Source of the DNA: Limnomonas spitsbergensis
Taxonomy: Eukaryota; Chlorophyta; Chlorophyceae; Chlamydomonadales
Assembly (NCBI GenBank): GCA_037349105.1
Contig: JAYJMM010000120.1
Span: 2,563,001-2,627,000, forward strand
Length of the DNA: 64,000 nucleotides
Direction of reading: 5' to 3'
In this document: one piece after another, positions 54,533 through 64,000 of the stretch
Layout: each line of letters begins with the position of its first letter
Numbering within the stretch: the first letter of the stretch is position 1
Position numbers and translations under genes: made by a program
Notes under the pieces: generated by a model
Databases searched by the model: none
Told to the model about the DNA's origin: nothing
Seen by the model: only the letters and a program-made list of their open reading frames with translations

Positions 54533-56150
54533 TTACTGGAACTTTGCTGTCTGTGCCTCGGCCTTCTGCCGACAGAAAATCTGCTCATCATGCTTGGCTG
54601 CCCGCTGCCTCTTGACGAACTCTGCCACAGCCAGCTGGTCCAGCTTAGCAAGGCGCTTCCCAGTTCCCACTGATGACCCGGTACCGCATGTCCCGCACAG
54701 CCCTGGCATCTGGGCAGTACCGGGTGTCTTAGTCGCCAGTTGAGACGCCATCAGCTAGGCGGAGCTTGACGCTTTAGTCCCTTACCATCTCATCAAGGGC
54801 ATCGCCACCCACGCCGAGCACAGTCAGCTCGTAGATCTTGTTCTGGATCCTATGACATGTCAGAAGCCAGGTGTCAGCCAAAATTCTACCCTCAACAAGT
54901 AAGGAATGGTCATCATGCATGATTACTAACCTGGGGTCGACCGGTAGGGATGCCAAGTCTGCTGGAGTGTTGGGGCTGTGCCCTGTGTGGCCTAAGTTCA
55001 TGGTGATGATGACGGTGGTATCCACAGTTGCTGATGGGTCCGCGGATGGGAGGGCTGTCACCTTCAGAGTCTGCGCATAGGCTCATGCGGACAGTCACGT
55101 TGGCTGAGCATTCACACTTGGCAGAGTGTCCCGCTTGGTTCGGCTGCTTGAAGACGGTCTGGCCCTTGCGGAGTTGCGGGCAGTGCGCACTTGGAACGAT
55201 GGCCTGCCTCCGAACATGCATGAGTGTCGAATGACGACATCGTCCTTGATGTTATGCCGGTCAATAACGTTACACCTCTGGGCCCGCTCAAAGCTCGGCC
55301 GCGTGGGCGCCCAACTGTTCAGAAGGGAGTTAAGGAGGCACTAAAAGGAAGAGAGGGGGAAAGGAACAAAAGGAGAGCCGGGAAGGCTAAGCAGACCAAG
55401 TCCAACACCTGAGTTCCACTAGAGACTACCCCTCAACAAAGCCTCTAAGAAAAGAAAAGTCCAGGAAAGCAAGCGTATGAGCGTATCCCACCCCTGCTTG
55501 GCCGCGAGGGCGCTCCACTGATCAGAAGGGAGAAGAGAAGAAACTAAAAAGGGGGCAAACAACAACAACAACAACAACAACAACAAAAGGCCAAAAGAGA
55601 AGGCCGGAAAGGCCAACGACATCGGCCTCAGAAACCCCGGAGACTAACCCTCAATTATGCCCACAGCACAGTCCACAAAAGCAAGTGCGTCCCACCCATG
55701 CTCAGCCTGGTACAACTGGCATGTTATGCCGGTGGTCCTTGTTGAACTGTGCCCCGCTGTCTCTCTGCAGATTGGAGAGGACCCCCAGGAAGTCTGGGTA
55801 GTTGGCTGCTGTGGCTTGGTAGCAGTTGGGTAGCCCGACCGAGTTGAGACCGCTGAGAAAGGCTGGCAGGGGCTGGGCAGCTGGGCTGGACTGCTGGCAG
55901 AGCTAGGCAGCATTGCCAGGATGGCCTTCTGATGCTTGTCTCTGAGGGCATGAGCAATGCCTGAGTACACCTTGTTGCTGATGATAGCTGATACCTGCTG
56001 TGCTGTTGTCAGCATGGGCTGGGCAAATACCCTAGGAAGGTTCTGTAGCAGTATGTTTGTTGAGCTGTATTGCCTCAAAGCACGGCTAGCTGCCTCCCTC
56101 TCCGGCATGATTGTAAGGCTCGGTCGAAAAAAGGTTGACAGCATGGCCAC
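54533..56150 (-). pseudogene. Decayed reading frames resembling a zinc-finger (FAR1/MULE-like) transposase
   Basis: In transcription order: a piece at 56150-55724 (VFAQPMLTTAQQVSAII, SNKVYSGIAHALRDKH); a LINE insertion (55262-55722); frames at 55221-55060 with CPQLRKGQTVFKQPNQAG and CECSANVTVRMS; after a frame shift, 55061-54774 with TVIITMNLGHTGHSP and LASLPVDPRL; and a charged tail at 54751-54533. The order C-x-C..V-x-V then H-x-G-H..LP resembles the FAR1/GCM-type zinc finger of MULE-like transposases. No DDE core is visible. At least one frame shift and the insertion show it is dead. The identification is tentative. Confidence 0.4.
55249..55735 (-). mobile_element. LINE 3' fragment with 13-bp target-site duplication
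   Basis: ATGTTATGCCGGT occurs at 55249-55261 and 55723-55735 around a 461-bp insert. On the - strand the insert opens with the end of an ORF (GWDALAFVDCAVGIIEG, then stop). It holds a 3' UTR containing an (AAC)n-type run (55559-55583) and ends AGAGGTGTAACGTTATTG. The 3' UTR appears internally duplicated: CTCGGCCGCG / CTTGGCCGCG and AGAAGGGAG occur twice. Same family as 26251-26456 and about 63300-63585. Confidence 0.8.
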
Positions 56151-56395
56151 GTGAAAAGTACCGAAGAGCTTGTATCAGGTCTAGGCTAAGCTAGCCTTCT
56201 TTTGTTAAGCGTGTTGTCGGGATTGGTCCAACATCATGGGTCCGCACTTTCAAAGTTTCATGTTCGTGACCAGCAGGTCGTCAGTTTTCCTGCCTATTGT
56301 TTACTTAGTCTAACTCGATTCTTAAGTTATTTTCAATAAGCGCGAATAATCGCAGCGAAAATGATGTATCGCACCCTGATCGCACCATACCCTCG

Positions 56396-56425
56396 GGGTT
56401 TGGTTTGGTTTGGTTTGGTTTGGGT
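56396..56425. repeat. (GGTTT)n microsatellite
   Basis: GGTTTGGTTTGGTTTGGTTT in the spacer between the - strand pseudogene and the + strand gene. The spacer 56151-57090 holds no other recognisable feature. Confidence 0.85.
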
Positions 56426-57090
56426 CAGGGGTTTGGGTAATCTGACCCGTGAAACTAGGATGCCGAACGTAAGCAAGACAAACAAAGAAGGAACTGTCAA
56501 GAAAAGAGACAATTTCGGCTGGCACAAAAAGTGTGATGCCACGTATCCCCCCAAGACGGGCCAGGCCGCGCGCCTCGGGGACGCAGTCGACCCTAAAAGC
56601 GCTATGACCTCACCCAACAAACCCTGAAAAACCTACTCGATTTCTGGAGCACTTGGGCTACTGACGACGTTCGTAACGACTCTGACCCCCGTTGTATCAC
56701 GACGGATCCCTGTGTGAATTCTGCAATTTTGGGCTGGTGGGTTTTGGGTCTAACACAATGCTAACACATCGTTTCTTATTAATTGCACTTGGCCTAGCAA
56801 TAAATCGCCTTATGTTAGGACTGAAACACGTCGTTTCTCTAAAGAAAGAAAGAAAGAAAACGCCTGAGCGTGTCTTGTGGAATACGACATTTAAAATGCC
56901 GTACACCGGCATCTAAACTGCACTTGGCCAAAACGAAATTCGCCCGACTTTTTCACCCAGATCCAGAGTTCGATCCTGATCAAGACCAGGGGATCCAGAC
57001 CGTACTTCCTTCAATTCCGTATATTAAATTAGAGAGACCTCTGTACTATAAATCATGCCCGAATAGACGTTATCTTGATCTACTTAGATC

Positions 57091-60000
57091 ATGCCGAAGG
57101 CCAGAAAGCGCCAGCGTGTCGTCTTCTGTGACTGTTTCGACTGCATCGATCGGCCGGGCCCGAGCATCTCGAGCGCGTCAGAGCTGACAGCTGCTGAGGC
57201 TGTTGCGAGACAGCTACCGCCACCCAAGGCTGTCATCCTGTACGGCAGTGGGTTCGTTCAGCAGCATGAAGGAATCTCGAATGTGGACTCCAGCACGTTC
57301 CCACACCTAGATTGTATCGCAAGGGATGGCTGCCTCAGCCAGCTGGCTTTAAAGAAGTGGTCAGAGGTACAAGGTAAGATCCAGGTAACCGTGACAAACC
57401 TAGAGTATGCCATGCAGGCTAGGTCTGTTATGCGGCTCCCTTACACCCCTCCAGAGTTGCCAAGCTACCACAAGGCCACAGGGCAGCCATGTAAGTACAC
57501 GGCCTAGGCCCTCCATGCTAGTCTCTTTGACCTCTCGAGAGTTGCCATGAACCTGCATGATGTCGAGGGCGGACACCTAAGGTGTGTGGAAGAAGCAATG
57601 GGATCGATTCTAATAGAATGGGAGACAGACCCCGCAACTGCTTGCAACTTTCTAGACATTGTCCAGAAAAGCCAGCAGGGATGCAGCACATGGGGGTAAA
57701 CCATGTCGCTTTTGGGAGCTTTCTTTCATCACTGATCCCTAGATGTTCCAAGGGGTCGAACTTGAGACAACCTTGTTGGTGCCATGCCAGCAGGCGCACA
57801 CCGTGTCAGCATGGGGCTTGGAGAGCTGGCACAGATCCTTGGAGTGTCACAGGTCAGTGATGGACACCTCGCGCCTCAGGACGTCATGATCGCTACATGC
57901 ACAGGACTCAAAAGTCGCATGCCCCTTCAGTCTGCTCCACTACTGCAGGCTGCTCCATTACTGTTTGTGTGCATTGTGCAGGCTATGCTGGAGCAGGGCA
58001 CGGACGAGGTCAAGCTGCCCAGCTTAGCGAAGAGGTGCGCTGCCGCCGTTTGCTTCACGCATCGCACTCGTTCCGGCAAGACAAATTTATTATATCCTAG
58101 ACCTTTGCCCCTGCCTTGGGAGACCTTGTCATGGGGATCACACCAATCCTGAGCATGCCTGTTCATGCCCTTCTACGTCTTTTGCTCCAACGCCTCGCCT
58201 CCTAAAGAGGACTCGTTTATTTGCTTCTACCTTTCATTTTCCCCATCCTAATCTATAACTTCCTTCTTTTATTTTTTGAGTGTGCGCACTTCCACGCCTC
58301 TGCAGGTTTAAAGGCATGTCTGCGTTGTTTGCGTCCACCTCTTGTGAGGCGGAGGCGCTCGGTCAGGCTGTGGGCATGAGCTTGAGCCCTGAGCTGGACC
58401 TCAAGAGGCCGCAGGGCTGCAGCGGGATGGATGTCCAGGTGGAGGCGGGGCCCTCTGGAGGGGCTGGGGCTGACAACGGCTCTTTGCTGCCCCTCCCCCA
58501 GGATTATGCTGAGAAAATCATCTCAGAGCTAGGTAAGGCATGTGCGGGCCGGGGCCAGTCGCATGGTCATGAGGCCATGAGATGATGAAAAAGGATAGAC
58601 TCTCACCCTGCCCTGGTAAGACATAGTTTAGGGTTCTTCAGATAGGCCGATGCCCATCTTGCATTTCAGCCTGGAGATTTTCATGTTGAAACACAGCGTG
58701 ACCTTTCGGGGTTTTCCATCCTTTTCCTTTGCTTTTGTTTCACCCAGGGGAAAATCCACGGCTGGTCAGGGCCTTGGGTGCACGCATTTTTTGTATGGAA
58801 CAAAGCCTATCGGCTGACCCCGACTCCTTTACAAGGCACAAGGGTTTCAATATGTTATATGATGCCGCAACAGGTATGTAGGTATCTGGTATGTCAATAT
58901 GGTGTTGGTAGGTACGGTATGTAGCTATGTATCTCTGATGTATGTCTGAGAGTTTCATTATGTTGGGTTTGCTGAGGATCAGCATGTTGAAATTTAGGTG
59001 GCAGAAACAAATTCAGACCATGTCCTGCAGCAGCTATCTAGGCATCTCCCCCCCTCCCAATCGCCACTTCTATGGGGAGGTGTTCATATCACACGATCGA
59101 TGTGCATGCTTTACATTCTGTGTACAGTATTAGGGTACACGAAGGTGCATGCTTTATTGCTTTCGGGGCAGAGCTGGAAAGGTTGAGGTGATCTTCAGGA
59201 TACTTGTTTGTACTGAAAAGCTTGTCTGGTTCCTGGACAAAAAAGACCATGCTTGTCTTGCCCCTGCACGATTAATCCGTGCCTGCCTGCTGGATTGCTT
59301 TCTTCAAAATACTTGTCTCAGTACTGAAAAGCTAGTCTTGCCCCTGTATGATAAATCCACGCCTGCCTGCTGGATTGCTTTGTGGCCCAGGTGTGGCTGA
59401 GGGATCCAGTGGCCATGACCTCATGTTGCTGCACCTGGACGTGAATGACCTGGCTGCAAGCACCGCGCTGACAACCGGGGTAGATCCAGGCGGGGTAGAT
59501 CCAGTAGCGGGCCCTCCGCCGCATGGGCAGGGCGAAGCAGATCAGATGTACAATGCTGGCCTCGAGGGCATGGAGTGGCTGGACGCTCTGGTGAAAGCCC
59601 TGCTGCAGCGCCCAGGCGTCAGAGAGCAGGTGCTGCTGGTGCTGGTGCTGAGTAGCCAGGGGCAGCAGCTGCTGGCACCTGCAGCCCAAGCAACAGATCC
59701 AGCAGCGGCAGCAGGTGGCAGCGGCCAGCACTCGGACGGGATGCAGCGGGCAGCAGAGGCGGCGGGCATCGCAGTGACGGCCGAGGCCCGCGGGAGAGCC
59801 ACACAGGCGCTGATGGGGGACATGATGCAACCGGGCGGGGCGGAACTGGACCCTGGGGCATTTGTGGTGACGCCGAGGAGCGCCATGATGGCAATGGCTG
59901 CAACCTCAGGTGAGATCCCGGGGCGGTTTATCCCTTGTCCCTGAACCCTAACCCTCCTCAGGTGAGATCCCGGGGCGGTTTTATCCCTTGACCCTGAACC

Positions 60001-61076
60001 CTAACCCTCCTGAGGTGAGATCCTGGGACTGTTTTGCCCCTTGATCCTGAACCCTAACCCTCCTGAGGTGAGATCCTGGGACTGTTTTGCCCCTTGATCC
60101 TGAACCCTAACCCTCCTGAGGTGAAATCCTGGGACTGTTTTGCCCCTTGATCCTGAACCCTAACCCTCCTGAGGTGAGATCCTGGGACTGGTTTATCCCT
60201 TGACCCTAAACCCTAACCCTCCTGAGGTGAGATCCTGGGACTGGTTTATCCCTTGATCCTGAACCCTAACCCTCCTGAGGTGAGATCCTGGGACTGGTTT
60301 ATCCCTTGACCCTAAACCCTAACCCTCCTGAGGTGAGATCCTGGGACTGGTTTGCCCCTTGACCCTAAACCCTAACCCTCCTGAGGTGAGATCCTGGGAT
60401 TGGTTCATCCCTTGACCCTGAACCCTAACCTTCCTGAGGTGAGATCCCGGGTTTGTGGTTTATCTCTTCACCCTGAACCCTGAACCTCGTTAGATGAGGG
60501 AAGGTGACATTGAGGGAAGGAAGGTGCAGCGGCCACTGTGTCGCTTGCGCAGCCTCCGAGGCCGATTGTGTGGGTTTGTTACAGTATCAGCGTGCATGTC
60601 CCACAAATGTCAAAACCCAATCTTCTCCTTGCATCGGACGCCTCTCCCTCTCCGTCATTCCCTTACGCCGTTGGCTTGGTACAGCTTTGTGCAGCTTGGT
60701 ACAGCTTAGTCCTTCTTTTGCGAAGCGCTGGTGGCTGCCCTCGTCTGATCGTTCTTTCCAGCTGCTCGCATCAAGCAAGCAAGCGTTTAGGCAGCCTTTC
60801 AGAGCTTACGGCTCTCCCTCACACACCCATGTTTGCCCAGGTGCCGCTGCTGCGTTTGGGGCTGAGGATGAGGTGCCGTGCGCCACTGTCCACCGGCCTG
60901 TCCAGAGCTGGCAGAAGTCGGGCCAAGAGACTGTCGAGGTTGTGCAAGGGGCGCCTGTTCTGGTGGCGCAGCGGTTGCCGGGGGTCATCAGAAGGTGCGA
61001 GATGGAAGGCTGTGCGAGCTGTAGGGTTGTGCAGCAGGGTCGAGCTGTAGGGTTGTGCTGCAGGGTCGAGCTGTAA
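57091..61076 (+). CDS. Six-exon gene of unknown function
   Basis: Model: 57091-57373, 57791-57852, 57982-58034, 58306-58532, 59391-59909, 60841-61076. Junctions are GT..AG and all five are in phase (459 aa). The ATG at 57091 is the first after an in-frame TAG. The N-terminus MPKARKRQR is strongly basic and could be a nuclear signal. The next part has FCDCFDC, AVILYGSGF and FPHLDCIARDGC; the last faintly recalls the P-x-LD-x-IA-x-x-G motif of alkaline-phosphatase-fold enzymes, but the rest does not fit. The middle is acidic/Gly-Ser-rich (VQVEAGPSGGAGA). The C-terminal half has an amphipathic leucine-rich stretch (MEWLDALVKALLQRPGV) and an Ala-rich helix. The last exon contains internal repeats, so an earlier donor at 60993 with further exons beyond is possible. 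No family recognised. Confidence 0.55.
59904..60470 (+). repeat. Eleven tandem copies of an exon donor edge, about 53 bp
   Basis: Units CTCAGGTGAGATCCCGGG.. / CTGAGGTGAGATCCTGGGAC followed by CCCTTGA(C/T)CCTGAACCC and TAACCCTC. The first unit starts exactly at the exon end (ACCTCAG|GTGAGATCC). Every later unit keeps a GTGAGA donor, and each contains telomere-like CCCTAACCC. Confidence 0.9.
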
Positions 61077-61168
61077 GAAGGTGCAAGCTGTAAGGTTGTG
61101 ACATGCGCGGTCACCTCGGCCTTTGAAATAGCAAAGGCCGATACAGATGGGGGGGCATGCTTCATGTT

Positions 61169-61429
61169 TTAAATCGAACTTGGGTTCGTGGTGTGTGTGG
61201 GTGGATGGGTGGTGTCGGTGTCATCAGGGCGCATGGGCACATGGGTGGCACTGCCTTTGCCCTGCTTCATCCGTTCCCTTGCGGCCAGCTTTTTGAAGAC
61301 AGAGAGCAAAGCAGTGTCTTCATCAATTGTAAAGTAAGCATTGTTTGTAGGGTGTGTGCGCAGAGCCCTGATTAATTTCTCTAGGCCCGATCCCTCCTTG
61401 GGGCTACACTGCGTGTCAAAGACTTTCAC
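61169..61429 (-). CDS. Small frame of unknown function, possibly a fragment
   Basis: 86-aa frame beginning VFDTQCSPKEGSGLEKLI and containing ALRTHPTNNAYFTIDEDTAL and VFKKLAARERM. Its composition looks like real protein rather than repeat, with an amphipathic KKLAARERM helix. No start context, splice partner or homology was recognised. It could be part of a decayed mobile-element ORF. Confidence 0.25.
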   Translation of the reverse strand: MKVFDTQCSPKEGSGLEKLIRALRTHPTNNAYFTIDEDTALLSVFKKLAARERMKQGKGSATHVPMRPDDTDTTHPPTHTTNPSSI

Positions 61430-63000
61430 CGGGTGTTGTAGGAGATTTTATCAAAAATTTATGCAATCCATAGGCCGGAGAGTCTCTTTCTCTGGGCTGC
61501 TCGTGCTGCCTTGAAAGAGCCCGTCAAGCACATCTTACCCAGAAGTGTGGTGACTGCCGACCATGTACTGCCTTAGGGCGTGAGGCCCACCCCACGTCCT
61601 ATCCTGGCACTATAGCAGCGGTGCGCTGAGAATGCCAGGTGTGAAGGTTGTGTGTGAAGTTTTTACAGTCCAGCGGGGTATCACGTTCGATGCATGGGAC
61701 TTATGCCTGGAAACCGGTACAGGTGTGACCTTGCACCTAGCACCCTTGGGTGTGCTCCTTTTCTGACTACTGGACTGGGCCAGGTGCCCGCGTTGTGTTC
61801 TTGATGGCCGAGCAGCCTGCCTCTGATTGTGCGTATGCGCAGGGATCGATGCGAGCGGCTGGGGCTGCAGGAGTGCCACTCAAGAAGCGGGCAGGGGTGC
61901 ATGTTGGCTGATAGGATGTTGTGGGAGGTCGCGTACAAGCTCGGACGAGCAGGGAAGTATGGAGCCTGATTCTACTGTTGAGCAGGTGGGCGAGGCGCAG
62001 GCTGGCCTCTCCTAACTTCAGCCTGTGCTGACCTTGGCTGTGAAAGGCGTGGCTAAGAAAGGCATCTTATTAGCTTAAGTGTTTCTTTTTTTGTGACTCA
62101 GCTACACGTCAGCCACACTCCGGCCTCTGGCCTGTGACCCCATTTGTGGCCAGCTTTGCTGCTTTGGCCACCAGTTGTAGGCTGGTCGAGGCTTAGTCCA
62201 AATCAGGCCTTCGGCGGCCGCTGGGCGGCCTGTCTAAGGTAGACTCGTAGCTGTGAAAAGAAACACTGATTAGCTTGCTTGGTCTTGGAGGGTCCCCTTC
62301 ATCTTAATTGTGAACACAATCGTGCTTAGATACCTGTGTGCCTGAGATGCCTAGTGAGGTGTCGGGGCCTGAATCTTCCTTTCCTGTGACTTCACAAGGT
62401 GTGAGACTGGCCGCCCAACTCTAGAAACCTGAGACGCTAACACAAGAAAACAGCCAGGGTGCGAAAGGGGCCCTCGTCCACAGCTGAGTAAAGGCGAGCA
62501 TGAACAGGTAAGGCACACGACGAACAAGCACTCATACGGCCGCAATAACTCTTGCGTGAGTTGTTCGATTCAGGTCTAAAAACTGATACCCCACCTCGGT
62601 GACCTCGGCACCCCTCTAGCTAAAGCACACTACCACCAGAATCCCACCCGAAAGCTGTTGCAAACGTTTCCACCAAATCCGAAAACGATACCCAACCTAC
62701 AGAAGGAGACAAGAGCTGACAGGGGGTCAGGTAGGGAGCTGTCTGGACACTAAGAGCCTCTTAGTAAGAGGGCGAAGGGATGAGGAAAACCGTGAGGCAT
62801 ACCCCCCCACTACCCACAAAGACACAACTCATAGCCTAGCAGCCAACCAAAATGCCCAAACTACCCCGAGGCCCGCACAACACGAAGCAAAAACAGCAAA
62901 CAGGACTTCGTAGTTCGTACTACACCGATCCACATGCATAATCCCTGAAAAGCAATGCACAGATACTTGAGGCCTGAAACATGTCGCCAAATCTTTGATT
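61430..63000. other. No recognisable gene
   Basis: Short frames only. One copy of the ~95-bp dispersed element lies at about 62155-62260 (GGTCGAGGCTTAGTCC, GGCGGCCGCTGGGCGGCC). Confidence 0.5.
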
Positions 63001-63082
63001 AACAAAAGTAAAACCAGCCGAAATCCACCAATCTGCCCTCGGTGAGGGCAGTATTGACAAAACGGCACTCGCGAGACCGTAA

Positions 63083-63590
63083 TTGAATATCATAATCGTA
63101 ATCTCTATGTTCGAACATGATTTACCGGTGTACACATTTCAAAACCCGCACTCCTCAAGCCACGCTCAGGCGTTTTCTTTCTTTCTTAATTTGAGCGGGA
63201 CGGGTGTTTGGCAATTATGTCACAATGAAGAAATGCGAAACCGCTGGATTTCCACCAGGACCCATCTGCCATTCGGAAATCTACTCCACGGGAACAGGAC
63301 GGAGGCAGATTTCTTCCAGTTATACCGGGGCATGCTTGGGTGGGATGCCTTGGCTTCTGTGGAAGACGTGGTAGATATCGTCGAGGCGTAGACGTTTTAA
63401 AGAGGCTGAAACTTCCTTTTCCTTATTATTCCAGCCTTTTGTCTGTCCCTTCACATGATTTCCCACTTTTCCTCCCTTTTCCAGTCCCCTGGTGTTTGTG
63501 TCGTTCTTTCCTGCCAACCCTTCAGTTAGGCGCCCACACGGCCGAGCCTTTTTGAGCATGGCCTAGAGGTGTAACGTCAGTGACATGCGC
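63083..63590 (+). mobile_element. LINE 3' end: ORF tail and 3' UTR
   Basis: The frame ending at 63391 finishes with FFQLYRGMLGWDALASVEDV and VDIVEA, then stop. Its relative at 55670-55720 (-) ends QLYQAEHGWDALAFVDCAVG, IIEG, stop. Downstream the pyrimidine-rich 3' UTR leads to GTTAGGCGCCCACACGGCCG and GGCCTAGAGGTGTAACGTCA, the family's 3' end (compare 26395-26456). The 5' limit and target-site duplication were not found. Confidence 0.65.
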
Positions 63591-63633
63591 ATCTGGCCTG
63601 ATCTCTGTTTTAGCATTGACCCGAGCACTTTTC

Positions 63634-63906
63634 TCAGCACTTGCTTGATCGTCTGAGGCTGACCAGTGACCACATGATGGAGATGCTGAACATTGACGAG
63701 ATGCTGGCGCCGGTGAATGGCAGGAGCCACCCGGCCAAGTTGGAGACGAGGTTCAGGGCTGTGGGGCATGGTGTTGGGCACCACTACAACACTACTCTAA
63801 GAACGATCCGAGCCAGACGGCGCAGGTGTTGGGGGGCAGGTATGACAACGCGGTGAACAGTGCTATGAAGCCTGAGGACAAGCTGATCGCGGAAAAGATC
63901 TTCAAC
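63634..63906 (+). pseudogene. Coding-like fragment, unknown
   Basis: After a CTCAG acceptor-like site the frame reads LLDRLRLTSDHMMEMLNIDE, then a Gly/His-rich part (AVGHGVGHHYNTTL). Past a frame change near 63795 it continues VLGGRYDNAVNSAMKPED and KLIAEKIFNCY before a stop. It may be an exon of a gene running off the window or a decayed transposon ORF. Confidence 0.3.
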
Positions 63907-64000
63907 TGTTATTAAATCGAGACGCAGATGTATGACGGGGGGCAAGGCGCCAAGCCCGAGCTTCTGTCGGATGATGAGATCGCACTGTGCGTATAGCGTA

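Noticed and set aside
57487..57510. A 17-nt GTAAGT..CCTAG 'mini-intron' after which the frame stays open for about 60 codons
   Set aside because: Seventeen bases is too short for splicing, and a better donor at 57373 gives a phase-consistent model. The open stretch to 57700 is kept only as a curiosity.

Overview
This window is nuclear DNA from a eukaryote, most likely a chlorophyte green alga. It has intron-rich genes with GT..AG junctions, a pherophorin-like extracellular matrix protein with (Ser)Pro-n spacers, plant-type nodulin-like MFS transporters, CCCTAAA/TTTAGGG blocks and very abundant mini- and microsatellites. Base composition and long repeat-filled introns do not fix the genus; a volvocine-type alga or a prasinophyte would both fit. 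Gene models below were assembled by eye from reading frames, splice consensus and phase continuity. No alignment or database search was run.

Layout. (1) 1-952: one copy of a duplicated block, present again at 24838-25813. (2) 3281-7095, + strand: a six-exon pherophorin-like gene with a TATA box and a 5'-UTR intron. (3) 8212-21910: a non-LTR retrotransposon on the - strand. Its 5' half encodes a Josephin-like cysteine protease (broken), an OTU-like cysteine protease and an AP-endonuclease-type (EEP) domain. A 2,383-bp piece of it is tandemly amplified five times, fused to a GCATGGCTGTGA minisatellite; no reverse transcriptase is present. (4) 22230-25813: three unlike tandem-repeat fields and the second copy of the duplicated block. 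(5) 27334-38984 and 40450-53263, - strand: two head-to-tail paralogous genes (A, 14 exons, 590 aa; B, 13 exons, 588 aa) for nodulin-like MFS membrane transporters, with matching exon phases and mostly identical exon lengths. (6) 54533-56150: a decayed, transposase-like reading frame on the - strand, split by a LINE 3' fragment with a 13-bp target-site duplication. (7) 57091-61076, + strand: a six-exon gene of unknown function (459 aa model). (8) 61-64 kb: fragments, including another copy of the LINE 3' end.

The most unusual observation is that many introns of genes A and B, and one intron of the unknown + strand gene, hold extra tandem copies of the edge of the adjoining exon together with its splice site. 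Both donor and acceptor edges are copied, and several copied edges are the same in the two paralogues. Some intronic minisatellites look like expansions of these edge copies. A second notable point is a LINE that stacks two deubiquitinase-like protease folds ahead of its endonuclease and has become a satellite-like array. A third is a dispersed element of about 95 bp occurring at least ten times, mainly in or next to the MFS genes.
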